NCBI GenBank assembly: GCA_025345505.1
Contig: JANVCC010000011.1
Span: 1,621,849 to 1,685,848 of the forward strand
Origin: Todiramphus chloris collaris
Taxonomy: Eukaryota; Chordata; Aves; Coraciiformes; Alcedinidae
DNA length: 64,000 nucleotides
Direction: 5' to 3'
A model generated the notes under the pieces. That model was not told the DNA's origin and made no database searches. It saw only the letters and a program-made list of their open reading frames with translations. Positions within the stretch are counted from its first letter, which is position 1, and every line of letters begins with the position of its first letter. Position numbers and translations under genes: made by a program. Below, in pieces: positions 58,101-64,000 of this stretch.

Positions 58101-59561
58101 GTTTTATTAACTGTGAAAGTTCCACAAATAAGGTCTGGATTCTGAAGAAGGCTTGTTAACTTCACTTAGGACTGGTCTTACCAATTCTGAGCTAAAATGA
58201 CTATTGATCTTTACCCTAAATGCTTTAAGTCATTGCCTAACTGATGATTGCGGTTTTCATTAATTCTGCTGTCTTAAATTCAATATTTTATGATGTAATA
58301 CATGGTCAAAATGTCAACTGAGGAAGTATTTAAGTAATCTGAGAATTTGTAGTAGTACAATACAAATCTTTATAGACAACTTGGCATGATAAATGTTCAC
58401 ACAAATGATAGCCTGGATTGAAATGGTTTTATTGTGTGTCGTATTTGTGTTGCAGTGAAAATGCTTCTGATACGGGAACTAATTTGTGTACAGAGCTTTC
58501 AAATTTTTTACGCTACTTTGTAAAATCTTCATTGCAGCTAACTTCGCTTTTGTAGGAACCATCTTTTTTGTACTCATTTTTAGTCTTCATTTCCCTAAGT
58601 AGACAAAGGTAGACTTCTATTTTACTTCAAATCTGTATGCTTTGAGAATCTGTTTTGTTTATCATTGTGGCATGTTACAAGCTGTCTCAAAAATACTGCC
58701 CAGATACTCAGTTGTATAAAGTTGTAGATTTAGTTTCTAGAACCTATGAAAGTATAATGAAGAATTAGTAGCTTAGATCTGTTGTGTTCCCTCAGCCTCT
58801 GCTCTGAGCAGGGCCAGAATTTGTATTGTATTGTATACAGAAGACATATCTGGTCCTTATCTGAATGTCTTGTCTGAAAAAGTTAAGAAAAAGATAAGGA
58901 AGAAAATATTATCTGTGTTTGCATTTGAGGAATGATGGGTGGTGGGCATCGGTGGTTTAGCAGTTGGTTATGGTGTCATAGGCCTTTAGTGAAAATCCAA
59001 GGCCAAGATCAGTGCCTTAAGACCAAAATAATTCTAAATTTTATCTTTAAAGTTGGAAAAGATCTCCAAGATCATCAAGTCCAACTGTCTACCCAACATT
59101 ATCATGACCACTAACTGTGCCCTGAAGTTGCACATCTACATGTTTTTTGAATGTCTCCAGGGGTGGTTTCACAACCTTATCTGGTGAAAGGGTGCTGTAC
59201 AACTTTTGCTACTGTAATATAACATGCAATGGGCCTTAGGTACAGAAAATTGCTCTTGGAAACCAAATATCCTTTATGGAAAATTCCATGAGTACCTGCA
59301 CTTGTGCAGATGTCTTTACTTGTGAAAACTGTACGTGTTAAAACTCAAATCTTTTCTTTCTTTCAGACTATCCCTCACTATTCCATCCCTTGTCACTCCA
59401 GCTCCAATGTGGTAGTGGAACCCAGTGGGCTCCTGGAGCTCAACAACTTCACCAGTCAGCGCCTCGACGATGAGGAGACTGCAATGGAGCAAGATGTGGA
59501 CAGTAGTACGGAGGACGGCACTGAGCCCAGCCCCTCTCGAAGTTCTGCTGAGCAATCCTAA
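21320..59561 (+). CDS. EMSY: EMSY, BRCA2-interacting chromatin repressor (complete coding region, 19 exons)
   Basis: The joined coding exons are 21320-21389, 24910-25009, 25638-25712, 27941-28116, 29304-29456, 33579-33838, 38301-38568, 40361-40654, 42559-42708, 44234-44407, 46740-46876, 48238-48411, 49418-49616, 50863-51027, 51286-51441, 54252-54406, 55742-56305, 57195-57704 and 59367-59561. Phases close exactly: 3,975 nt, 1,324 residues plus TAA. Human EMSY is about 1,322 residues. Order: ENT domain (about 16-100), HP1-binding segment (about 95-115), basic KPRKRRR nuclear signal (about 200), then a long low-complexity Ser/Thr/Val/Gln region and an acidic C-terminus. The family protein is nuclear, binds the BRCA2 N-terminal region and HP1, and associates with SIN3/KDM5-type repressor complexes. 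The start ATG has A at -3. No frameshift or missing exon was seen, so the gene looks functional. Confidence 0.97.
24910..25009 (+). CDS. EMSY: EMSY exon 3 (ENT domain, residues 24-56)
   Basis: The exon encodes the ENT helices 'ELEAYAGVISALRAQG' and 'KEKKDLLGELSKVLS'. Acceptor TTCTTCAG, donor GTAAAC. The split codons at both ends (G|AA and AG|T) restore the conserved protein. Confidence 0.97.
25638..25712 (+). CDS. EMSY: EMSY exon 4 (ENT domain, residues 57-81)
   Basis: It encodes 'ISTERHRAEVRRAVNDERLT', the basic last helix region of the ENT fold. Acceptor TTTAATAG, donor GTAAGT. Confidence 0.97.
27941..28116 (+). CDS. EMSY: EMSY exon 5 (end of ENT, HP1-binding segment, residues 82-140)
   Basis: It begins MSGPNSSSEWSIEGRRLVPL and continues 'MPRLVPQTAFTVTANAVANA'. 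The RRLVPLMPRLVPQ stretch just after the ENT domain is the part known to contact the HP1 chromoshadow domain. Acceptor TTCTGTTTAG, donor GTGAGC. Confidence 0.96.
29304..29456 (+). CDS. EMSY: EMSY exon 6 (Ser/Thr-rich, residues 141-191)
   Basis: The peptide contains 'YSYTSTTSTPTSTPVPSGS' and 'SPRPASPASNVVVLPSGST'. The acceptor CTCTTCAG and donor GTAAGT are both canonical. Ser/Thr-Pro density fits the phosphorylation and O-GlcNAc reported in this family; the modification itself is not visible here. Confidence 0.95.
29500..29600 (+). repeat. Possible old MIR/CORE-type SINE remnant in intron 6
   Basis: 'GACCTTGGGCAAGTCATTTAA' (shown in part) followed by a degraded 'atgccttcgtttagtc' resembles the core of ancient amniote tRNA SINEs. 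Diverged. Confidence 0.5.
30770..30900 (+). repeat. Old MIR-like SINE remnant in intron 6
   Basis: The order 'AGGAGGCCTGAGTTACAGTC', 'TGCCACTGATCTGTTGTGTG', 'ACCTC', 'TTAACCTCTCCATGCCTCTG' matches the ancient MIR/CORE-SINE layout (promoter box, GTGTGACC core, CTCTGTGCCTC-like block). Confidence 0.7.
31956..32677. mobile_element. Solo LTR of an endogenous retrovirus, intron 6
   Basis: A 722-bp element begins TGTCTTGGTTTG and ends AAAACCCCAACA (TG...CA ends). It is flanked by the direct repeat CACGT at 31951-31955 and 32678-32682, a 5-bp target-site duplication. No internal retroviral sequence is attached, so it is a recombined solo LTR. It is GC- and CpG-rich against an AT-rich intron, and has an internal tandem duplication of period 87 (the GATCCCGGTGTCC block at 32304 and 32391). 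AATAAA on the minus strand (32539-32534) hints that the LTR is antisense to EMSY, but orientation is not certain. Five-base duplications are usual for ERVL-type elements. The two TSD copies and both ends are intact, so insertion is not very old. Confidence 0.9.
33579..33838 (+). CDS. EMSY: EMSY exon 7 (nuclear signal, residues 192-278)
   Basis: It encodes acidic SDDDEK, then the basic KPRKRRRTNSSSSS (likely nuclear localisation signal), then 'MSNIMQSIANSLPPHMSPVK'. Acceptor TTTTCCAG, donor AAG|GTATGT. Phase 0 at its 3' end, which matters for the candidate cassette exon 244 bases downstream. Confidence 0.96.
34083..34223 (+). other. EMSY: Candidate cassette exon in EMSY intron 7
   Basis: Acceptor CTCTTTTTATCCACAG and donor CTG|GTGAGA enclose 141 bases, exactly 47 codons. 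The frame entered from exon 7 (phase 0) is open throughout and leaves in phase 0, so inclusion would add 47 residues (starting NRYSTGSGSASFPQ) between Lys278 and Val279. It is more GC-rich than its surroundings. It is not part of EMSY as I know it, and it could be an ancient dispersed repeat rather than a used exon. Confidence 0.35.
38301..38568 (+). CDS. EMSY: EMSY exon 8 (residues 279-367)
   Basis: It begins VIIVTTSPSSTFVPNILSKS and ends VVSSTPSVVMSTVAQG. Ser/Thr/Val-rich low complexity. Acceptor CTTTTTTCAG, donor GTATGG. A Cys-containing patch (SSCSTPSCTAN) looks different from the human protein as I remember it. Confidence 0.95.
40361..40654 (+). CDS. EMSY: EMSY exon 9 with polyglutamine run (residues 368-465)
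   Basis: It runs from VSTSAIKVASTRLPSPKGL through a Gln-rich part to 'IKPTIQIKQESG'. Nineteen consecutive Gln codons (residues about 417-435) are encoded by mixed CAG and CAA. The flanks are conserved, and the human protein has a shorter, interrupted Q-rich stretch here. Acceptor CTTTCACAG, donor GTAGCT. Confidence 0.95.
40507..40563 (+). repeat. EMSY: (CAG/CAA)19 coding tract
   Basis: Nineteen Gln codons in a row, twelve CAG and seven CAA, follow an Ala codon and end at a Leu codon. The CAA interruptions would be expected to lower slippage compared with pure CAG. Confidence 0.95.
41100..41230 (+). repeat. Possible MIR-like SINE remnant in intron 9
   Basis: 'GACTTTGGGCAAGTCGTGTAA' (shown in part) followed by 'tcttcctgtcttggctgtactctgc' fits the SINE core loosely. 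Confidence 0.45.
42559..42708 (+). CDS. EMSY: EMSY exon 10 (residues 466-515)
   Basis: The peptide includes VKIITQQVQPSKILPKPVTA and 'SPIMVVSSNGTIMTTKLVTT'. Acceptor TTTCCTAG, donor GTAAGT. Confidence 0.96.
43073..43145 (-). repeat. Possible MIR-like SINE remnant in intron 10
   Basis: 'ATTATTCCTATTTTACATAT' then 'AGGTGACTTGCTCATAGTCC' resembles the reverse complement of the same SINE core. Confidence 0.5.
44234..44407 (+). CDS. EMSY: EMSY exon 11 (residues 516-573)
   Basis: The peptide includes TQATYTRPTVSPSIGARMAG and 'SGSIITVVPKSLATLGGKII'. Acceptor TTTAAAACAG, donor GTAGGC. Confidence 0.96.
46740..46876 (+). CDS. EMSY: EMSY exon 12 (residues 574-619)
   Basis: The peptide includes 'TTKITTIPMTSKPNVIVVQK' and 'GLPGKNVVTTLLNAG'. 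The acceptor AAAAATTTAG has a poor pyrimidine tract; the donor GGG|GTAAGA is strong. It ends in phase 0. Confidence 0.96.
48238..48411 (+). CDS. EMSY: EMSY exon 13 (residues 620-677)
   Basis: The peptide includes 'GEKTIQAVPAGAKPAIITAT' and 'KIIPTKIVYGQQGKTQ'. Acceptor TCTCTACAG. The donor is CAG|GTACAG, with a second GTGAGG 5 bases downstream, the same layout as exon 2. Confidence 0.96.
48645..48755 (-). mobile_element. CR1 LINE 3' fragment in EMSY intron 13
   Basis: The plus strand reads AGAATCATAGAATGCC, then 'AGAAGGGACCTGCAAAGGA' and 'CATCTAGTCCAACTCCCCTG', the reverse complement of a CR1 3' end. Confidence 0.85.
49418..49616 (+). CDS. EMSY: EMSY exon 14 (residues 678-743)
   Basis: The peptide includes 'VLIKPKPVTFQATVVSEQTR' and the Ser-rich end 'ESSSSSTESSQSSQ'. 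Acceptor TCTAATTAG, donor GTATGT. Confidence 0.96.
49775..49820 (+). repeat. Possible MIR-like SINE remnant in intron 14
   Basis: 'ATGCCTCCATTTCCTATGTG' followed by 'AAAAGTGGGGATAATGAT' resembles the CTCAGTTTCC...AAATGGGGATAATGAT block of old amniote SINEs. Confidence 0.5.
50863..51027 (+). CDS. EMSY: EMSY exon 15 (residues 744-798)
   Basis: The peptide includes 'DSQPVVHVIASRSQDWSEHE' and 'SSESQSATSTIKALLELQQT'. Acceptor TTTTGCAAACAG, donor GTGTGA. The following intron is only about 258 bases. Confidence 0.96.
51286..51441 (+). CDS. EMSY: EMSY exon 16 (residues 799-850)
   Basis: The peptide includes 'VKEKLESKPRQPTIDLSQMA' and 'KRHSPESPSIAVVESELVAE'. The acceptor is a tandem AAGCAG, so the exon may start at 51283 (adding one Ala) or 51286. 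Donor GTAAGT. Confidence 0.95.
54252..54406 (+). CDS. EMSY: EMSY exon 17 (residues 851-902), alternative in-frame start at 54213
   Basis: It encodes 'VSHRSQPHQQSSQPQRTLLQ' and 'KSIPASSTGAITHIMQQ'. The acceptor TTTACTTCCAG ends at 54251. An upstream acceptor TTACTGCAG ending at 54212 would add 13 residues (SSGEVPLISLLP type) in frame. The donor CAG|GTTGTA is weak; reading through it meets a stop at about 54446. Confidence 0.93.
55742..56305 (+). CDS. EMSY: EMSY exon 18 (Gln-rich, residues 903-1090)
   Basis: This is the largest coding exon. It opens ALSSHTAFTKHSEQLGTEEG, carries the acidic 'EGEVEEMDTLDPQTG' and then about 150 Gln-rich residues ('KQQKLSQPQLEQTQLQ', 'QKLTPLQQEQAQTKP'). The acceptor follows a long pyrimidine tract with TACTAAC at 55711-55717. 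Donor GTAACG. Confidence 0.97.
57195..57704 (+). CDS. EMSY: EMSY exon 19 (residues 1091-1260)
   Basis: It begins VQHPIITQGSSVTKITFEGR and ends AEESSSEIIIQ. The middle ('VDPPNKAMSTSKLASEAE' onward) is the least conserved part compared with human as I know it. Acceptor GATTTTCAG, donor GTAAGA. Confidence 0.96.
59050..59190 (-). mobile_element. CR1 LINE 3' fragment in EMSY intron 19
   Basis: The plus strand reads 'AGTTGGAAAAGATCTCCAAG', 'ATCATCAAGTCCAACTGTC' and 'GAATGTCTCCAGGGGTGG', the reverse complement of a CR1 3' region. The outermost terminal repeat is degraded. Confidence 0.85.
59367..59561 (+). CDS. EMSY: EMSY exon 20 (C-terminus, residues 1261-1324 and stop)
   Basis: The peptide runs TIPHYSIPCHSSSNVVVEPS, then 'GLLELNNFTSQRLDDEETAM', then the acidic 'EQDVDSSTEDGTEPSPSRSS', ending AEQS and TAA at 59559-59561. 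Acceptor TTCTTTCAG. Confidence 0.97.
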   Translation, partial: TIPHYSIPCHSSSNVVVEPSGLLELNNFTSQRLDDEETAMEQDVDSSTEDGTEPSPSRSSAEQS

Positions 59562-59965
59562 GGAATTGGGACACTGGAGTGCACTTTAAAATATCTTGGG
59601 ATTTTGGGTATCCAAGATGCCCTTGTATTGTGATGTCTTAGAGCACTTTGCCTATTAGAGTTGTTCATTGGACCCTTGAAGCATCAGTGTGTTTTAACAA
59701 GACGGTATTGCAAAAGCTGCATCTTCAAAATTGTTTCAGAAAAAAAAAAGAAAAAAGAAAAAGGTGTAGTTAATGAGATCTAGTAAACCTGTGACAGTGG
59801 AATGTACTGTTAAAAATGCAAATCTGCAGCAAATTCTACAGCTCATGCTATTGAAGCCCTTGCCCAGATAATGAAACAGCTTTTAGTGAAAAGGGATCGT
59901 TATTTTGCTGTGTCTTTTTGTTAGCTGTTGAGCAAAAACATAATTCAAAAAACAAGAGAATGTTT

Positions 59966-59971
59966 AATAAA
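59966..59971 (+). terminator. EMSY: Candidate proximal polyadenylation signal AATAAA
   Basis: This is the first canonical AATAAA after the EMSY stop codon, 405 bases downstream, in an AT-rich setting followed by a T-rich stretch. Confidence 0.45.
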
Positions 59972-60363
59972 TATTTGTATTTTTAAAATAGCATGTGAGA
60001 GAAAAAGTGTCTCTGACAGTGCTGGAAAAGCCCCAGGAATTTTGGCATTGGTTAGCTTTCTTGCACTTGTGCTCACTTAGAGTTAAGATTTTTTTCATAA
60101 GCCTAAAAATATAGTTTATTTTTTTTATAATTCTTGTTGGTGAATGTTTGGAAATAAGAAAAATCACTAACTGGTAGCAAAGTGGATTTTCTAGTGGATT
60201 TTTGTTTTCATGCTTTACAAGAGGTAGTAGGGTAACGGTGCATGAGGCATTTCTTTTTGCCATAAGCACATGAAATGCTCATCTACTCTAGTTAATCTTG
60301 GATTATTTATTTAAATATAAAATGTAAAGCAAGGCCAAGTTGTTTAAAAGGTTCCTGTGAAAC

Positions 60364-60392
60364 GGGGGGGGTCGGGGGTTGGGGGGGGGGGG
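60364..60392 (+). repeat. EMSY: G-rich tract in EMSY 3' UTR
   Basis: Runs of 8, 5 and 12 G are separated by TC and TT on the sense strand. This fits an RNA G-quadruplex pattern if within the transcript. Confidence 0.85.
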
Positions 60393-60770
60393 TGAGGTGT
60401 GAATTCTAATACAAACTGGGTGGGTAGGATGGGTGTATTTTGCTATAAATCAGTTTTTCAGAATTGGGGATAAGTGGTTCAGCATCTTTGAAAGTTGAAC
60501 CTCCTAATTTAGAACTAAGCTAAGGCTTTTGAAAATCTGTATTTTACTCTTACATGCTGTTTTTAAAGTGACCATTTTTGGAGTTTAAAAGCTTAAATCG
60601 GTATACAGTGGTAGGTTTCAAAAATCAGCCTTATGACTTGGCTTGTTGAAGCAATACATTGGGGTTTTGTGGTACTTACAAGCCACGGAGAGGTTTGGGT
60701 TCAGGTGGGATAAGAGAACCAGTTTTAATACATTCTGCTAATGAAGACAATACTTTTTTTTTTTTCCAAA

Positions 60771-60864
60771 TGTATATAAAAACATGTTTTTAACTGTTTT
60801 GTATAGATTTCATTATAAATAACTAAGCATTTTAAGACTTTGACATATCATTTAATTGTATATA
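60771..60864 (+). promoter_or_regulatory. EMSY: Two Pumilio-type motifs TGTATATA
   Basis: TGTATATA occurs at 60771-60778 and 60857-60864. The consensus for PUM1/2 is TGTANATA. Activity depends on the UTR reaching this point. Confidence 0.45.
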
Positions 60865-61177
60865 CATCTATCAGCCTAACTGCCCACTTTTTGGTGCTGA
60901 AGTACTACTGTAAGTAGATTTCATCCAAAGTCTAATACAGCTTTTTGCATCAGTGTTTTTTTTAAAGCTGTGATTTTACTGTTGATATTGTAGTTAAGAT
61001 TAAATTCCAACTAGAGTAACTCAAAACTGAAAATACAAAACCAAAAAAACCCCAACCCATTTATTCTACTTGTCCCAAGTATCGACCTATGTAAGAACTT
61101 GCAGGAGCCCCTAGATGGTGCTGTTGGTTTTCATCTAACTTATTTTATAACTGAGGTCCCTATGACTTTCATACACT

Positions 61178-61178
<1 letters not shown>

Positions 61179-61208
<30 letters not shown>
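61179..61208 (+). repeat. C30 homopolymer
   Basis: Thirty consecutive C residues lie downstream of the favoured EMSY 3' end. The true length may differ because of slippage or sequencing error. Confidence 0.9.
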
Positions 61209-61209
<1 letters not shown>

Positions 61210-62315
61210 TTTTCTTTTCCATCAGCATTAGTTTCAAGATAATGTAGTTTATTATGGTGAAGTGTCCTCATACACTCAAGCTGCAAATAACAAGTTAGGA
61301 AAATGAATTATTTTTGTCATACCTTTGTGCTGGAATAGGTACTGGTTTGGTTTCTGCTGTACTTAATGCTTAGTACATGAAGTGAAGCATACTGAGTTTC
61401 TTCCACTAGTAAAGAAATAACCAAACCAAAACCCTACCACTATGCCATTCTACAGGGTTCATATTTCAAGAGTTTCTTTGGAGCTCTTGTTCTAGTAGAA
61501 TAACAGTGACAAGCAAAGAGTGACCAAGTTATGATCCAAGTCCTGAAAGTTCCACATTTCAACAGAATGACAAAAAGCAATTTAATGCAGATTTTACTGC
61601 CTTTGGGATGGACAGTTTTGTTGTGCTTTGCCGATGCCAGTGTAAGGCATAGTCTGTAGCTTTGGGACAAGTTTTGGGACAAGGGACAAGCTCAAAGCAG
61701 ATGACACAAGGTTCTTTCAGCTTCATTGTCATTGTCACCTGGGGTTTTCAGGGCTTTGAGTGTCCCTGGCATATCTAAGACTGTAAGGCCACGAGAATAT
61801 AAAGATTTTTTTCTTAAGCCCTTTTACCCAAGAACTTTGCCTTTAATTATGGTTTCAGGTTTAGATGAATGTAAATGCTCCCTCCAGACAAAAAAAGGGT
61901 GACATGGCATAAGGTGAATTTAACTCTCCTCCTGCATTAAGTATACTGTTGAGTTCTGGGCTAACTTACTCCAATGTTTTCTCTAAGACTGTAGTTTGAA
62001 TCTTTAGTGATAGATTTACAGCAAAGGTATGAACAACTATAGTGAATTATTTGACAGTTCCTTGAAGATGGTAAATCTCTTGTAAAAATACAAACGCTTA
62101 TACTGTTGCTGTGAGCAGTAATTGTTCTCAGACTGGCACATCAAAGCTCTTGGTGGAGGTGTCTAAAGGTCACATAAGGAATTTTGAAAAAGGACTTTTG
62201 CAATCAGTTAATTTATTCTTGAAACTCTTCTGATGATGCTTTCCCAAATTAAGCTGAATTTTTTCCAATTCTCTAATTTGTCTATTCCATCACTTCATCA
62301 TATAAATAACTTGAA
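61210..62315. other. Downstream of EMSY, nothing recognised
   Basis: AT-rich sequence without recognisable genes. It may be distal 3' UTR or intergenic. Confidence 0.4.
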
Positions 62316-62317
62316 TC

Positions 62318-62553
62318 AGAATCATAGAATGATTTTGCTTGGAGGAAACCTTTAAGATCATCAGTTGTTAACCCAGCCCTGCCAGGTCAACCACTAAACT
62401 ATGTCCCTCAGTGCCACATCTCCACAGCTTTTCAATCCCTCCAGGGATGGCTACTTCACTACTGTTCTGGGCACCCTGATCCGGGTATTGACAACCCATT
62501 CAGGGAAGCATTTTCTTCCTAATATCCAACCTAAACCTCCCCTGGCACAACTT
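62318..62553 (-). mobile_element. CR1 LINE 3' fragment
   Basis: It starts CAGAATCATAGAATGATTT, then 'CCTCCAGGGATGGCTACTTC' and 'TTCCTAATATCCAACCTAAA', ending near 'CCCCTGGCACAACTTG'. A classic avian CR1 tail in reverse orientation. Confidence 0.92.
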
Positions 62554-62559
62554 GATAAT

Positions 62560-63560
62560 AAGGAATATCCACGATAAGCTAAAATTTAGGGTCAAGATAC
62601 TACCATTTTTCCTAGTTACTTGATATTTGATAACTGTAAGAAGACATGCTCAGAACATTTGCTCTTCGCCCCCTTTTCGGGAACTCCAGGCAGTGCTTCC
62701 TGTTCCTTGTCCTGCCCTGCAGATGTCCAGATTGTTCACAACAACCTATGAAATACTTCATCCTTCTGCAGCAGTGTATCCACTCCTCACAGCCTTATAA
62801 ATATCACTGAGCTGCTAAAAATAAAACACCAGTATGTCACAAAACATTTTCATATTCCTTCTCCCTAATTAGGTGCATCTTCCTTTTTAAAATGCATTTG
62901 ATGTCCCTCCTTAGAATAGAAGAAAGATGAGCTATGGTGATGATGATTATCTTTGGTACTAGGAATTAGTAGGTAATAAACTTGTAACTGGGGAGGAAGC
63001 TGTGTCTGCTTTGAAGAGCAGGTAAAACAGCATCAGAACCCCACTTTGAATTCAGCATTTTAACAAGTGTGCTCTGGCATGGCAATAGTAGACGAGTTTT
63101 TAAAAAAAGGATGCTAAGAAAGTGAAATTATGTTAGAGGAGGAACTGAAACAGGGTTGACTGTCTTCATAAGTATAAACCCTTTGGTCTGGATGCTTGGT
63201 CAGGCCAGATTTTTCCTGCAGACTAGTTAATCCTTAACTATGAAGTTACTCTGATATTGGAGCCTTTTTTAAAAGCAAAGCAAGCCAGGGTGCAGGGGGT
63301 CTTTTGCTTGGTGTCTGCTTCAGGTCTCTGCTTTCCTCATTCTCTTTGTTCCTAGGAAGCTGCTTTCCTCATAAGTTTAGTTCAGACCTGTAATCTGCTC
63401 TGCTATCTTCTGTTCTTCTTGCAAGGAGATAAAGCTGTGTATATTTTCTGTAATTCCCATGGAGAGAATGGGAATACTTGCACTCCTTCCTTTCAAGAAA
63501 CTTCTCAGTGCCTGAGACCTGAATACAGCAAAAGGCTTGGAACGGTTTGTCATGAACTCA
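62560..63560. other. Intergenic, nothing recognised
   Basis: Unique AT-rich sequence between two CR1 fragments with AATAAA at 62820-62825 and 62975-62980. No gene was recognised. Confidence 0.4.
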
Positions 63561-63561
63561 A

Positions 63562-63900
63562 CATGGTTGGTGAGGTTGGCAGGAACCTCTGGAGATCATC
63601 TAGTCCAATGCTCTTGCTCACAGCAGGGCCAGCTGGGGCAGGCTGCTCAGGTCCAGCTGTGTTTTTGGAAACCTCCCATGATGGAAATTCAACAACCTGT
63701 CCCAGTGTTTGACCACCCGCACATTTTTTGGTTTGTTTTTTTTTTCTACTAGTTAAGTGGAATTTCCTGTTTTTGAGTTTGTGCCCGTTATCTCTTGTCT
63801 TTTCCTTGGTTACCCCTGAAAAAAGTCTGGTTTCATCTTCTTCACATCCCTATCAGGTATTTATATGCATGGAGGAGGTCCCCATTCAGCCTTATGCCCA
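63562..63900 (-). mobile_element. CR1 LINE 3' fragment
   Basis: 'TTGGCAGGAACCTCTGGAGA', 'TCATCTAGTCCAATGCTC', 'GGAAATTCAACAACCTG' and 'TATCAGGTATTTATATGCAT' are diverged reverse-complement CR1 blocks. A T-tract at about 63739-63747 interrupts it. Confidence 0.8.
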
Positions 63901-64000
63901 GAAACCTGAATGGCTGCAGAGCCAGTGATATAAAATACTTTGAGAAATCACTTTGATTTTATGTTTTCAATAACCTGGCCCAAGTCATGATGTTTGTCTT

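Larger units (their letters stand above)
59562..61020 (+). other. EMSY: EMSY 3' UTR (end not fixed)
   Basis: AT-rich sequence after the stop codon with candidate polyadenylation signals AATAAA at 59966-59971 and ATTAAA at 60999-61004. It contains a G-rich tract (60364-60392) and two TGTATATA motifs (60771-60778 and 60857-60864). More distal AATAAA sites at 62820-62825 and 62975-62980 could extend the UTR, but a CR1 fragment lies between, so I favour a proximal end. Confidence 0.6.

Noticed and set aside
59304-59561. In-frame ATG at 59304 upstream of exon 20 as a separate small gene
   Set aside because: The conserved EMSY peptide begins exactly after the acceptor at 59366; the upstream part is intron.
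62554-62760. Continuation of the CR1 copy ending near 62553
   Set aside because: The sequence after 62553 does not follow the expected CR1 order, so I ended the element there.

Overview
The window is vertebrate, almost certainly avian, nuclear DNA. It has an intron-rich gene of 20 exons with GT-AG introns and two CpG islands. The repeats are dominated by 5'-truncated CR1 LINE copies with the typical bird 3' end (repeats of ATTCTATGATTCTGTGA), and there is one solo LTR with a 5-bp target duplication. Species cannot be fixed from the sequence.

Layout: (1) 1-5650, minus strand: the first coding exon of THAP12 (PRKRIR; N-terminal part of a THAP zinc finger) at 5561-5649. It sits inside a CpG island (about 5040-6060). 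Everything to its left is read as THAP12 intron 1; I could not find exon 2. (2) About 6.1-19.5 kb: intergenic DNA holding most of the CR1 load, including two copies that still show a recognisable reverse transcriptase with a FADD motif (11.4-13.05 kb and 15.15-17.6 kb), both full of stops and frameshifts. (3) About 19.55-20.7 kb: the EMSY promoter CpG island, with a consensus CRE, a grainyhead-like palindrome and two copies of an ACTACA (ZNF143/THAP11 type) to CCATCTTGG (YY1) module with identical internal spacing. (4) 21320-59561, plus strand: the full coding region of EMSY in 19 coding exons, whose phases close exactly to a 1,324-residue protein. (5) 59.56 kb to the end: the EMSY 3' UTR and downstream DNA with further CR1 fragments.

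THAP12 and EMSY lie head to head about 14 kb apart, the order I know from human 11q13.5. EMSY encodes a nuclear chromatin-associated repressor (ENT domain, HP1-binding segment, BRCA2 partner); THAP12 is a THAP-domain protein. They are neighbours, and I see no evidence that they work in one pathway.

No previously undescribed system was found. The observations most worth checking are the twin promoter modules, an unannotated phase-compatible candidate cassette exon in EMSY intron 7, several overlapping or alternative splice sites (exons 2, 13, 16, 17), a 19-residue glutamine run in exon 9, and G-quadruplex-prone tracts beside THAP12 and in the EMSY 3' UTR.
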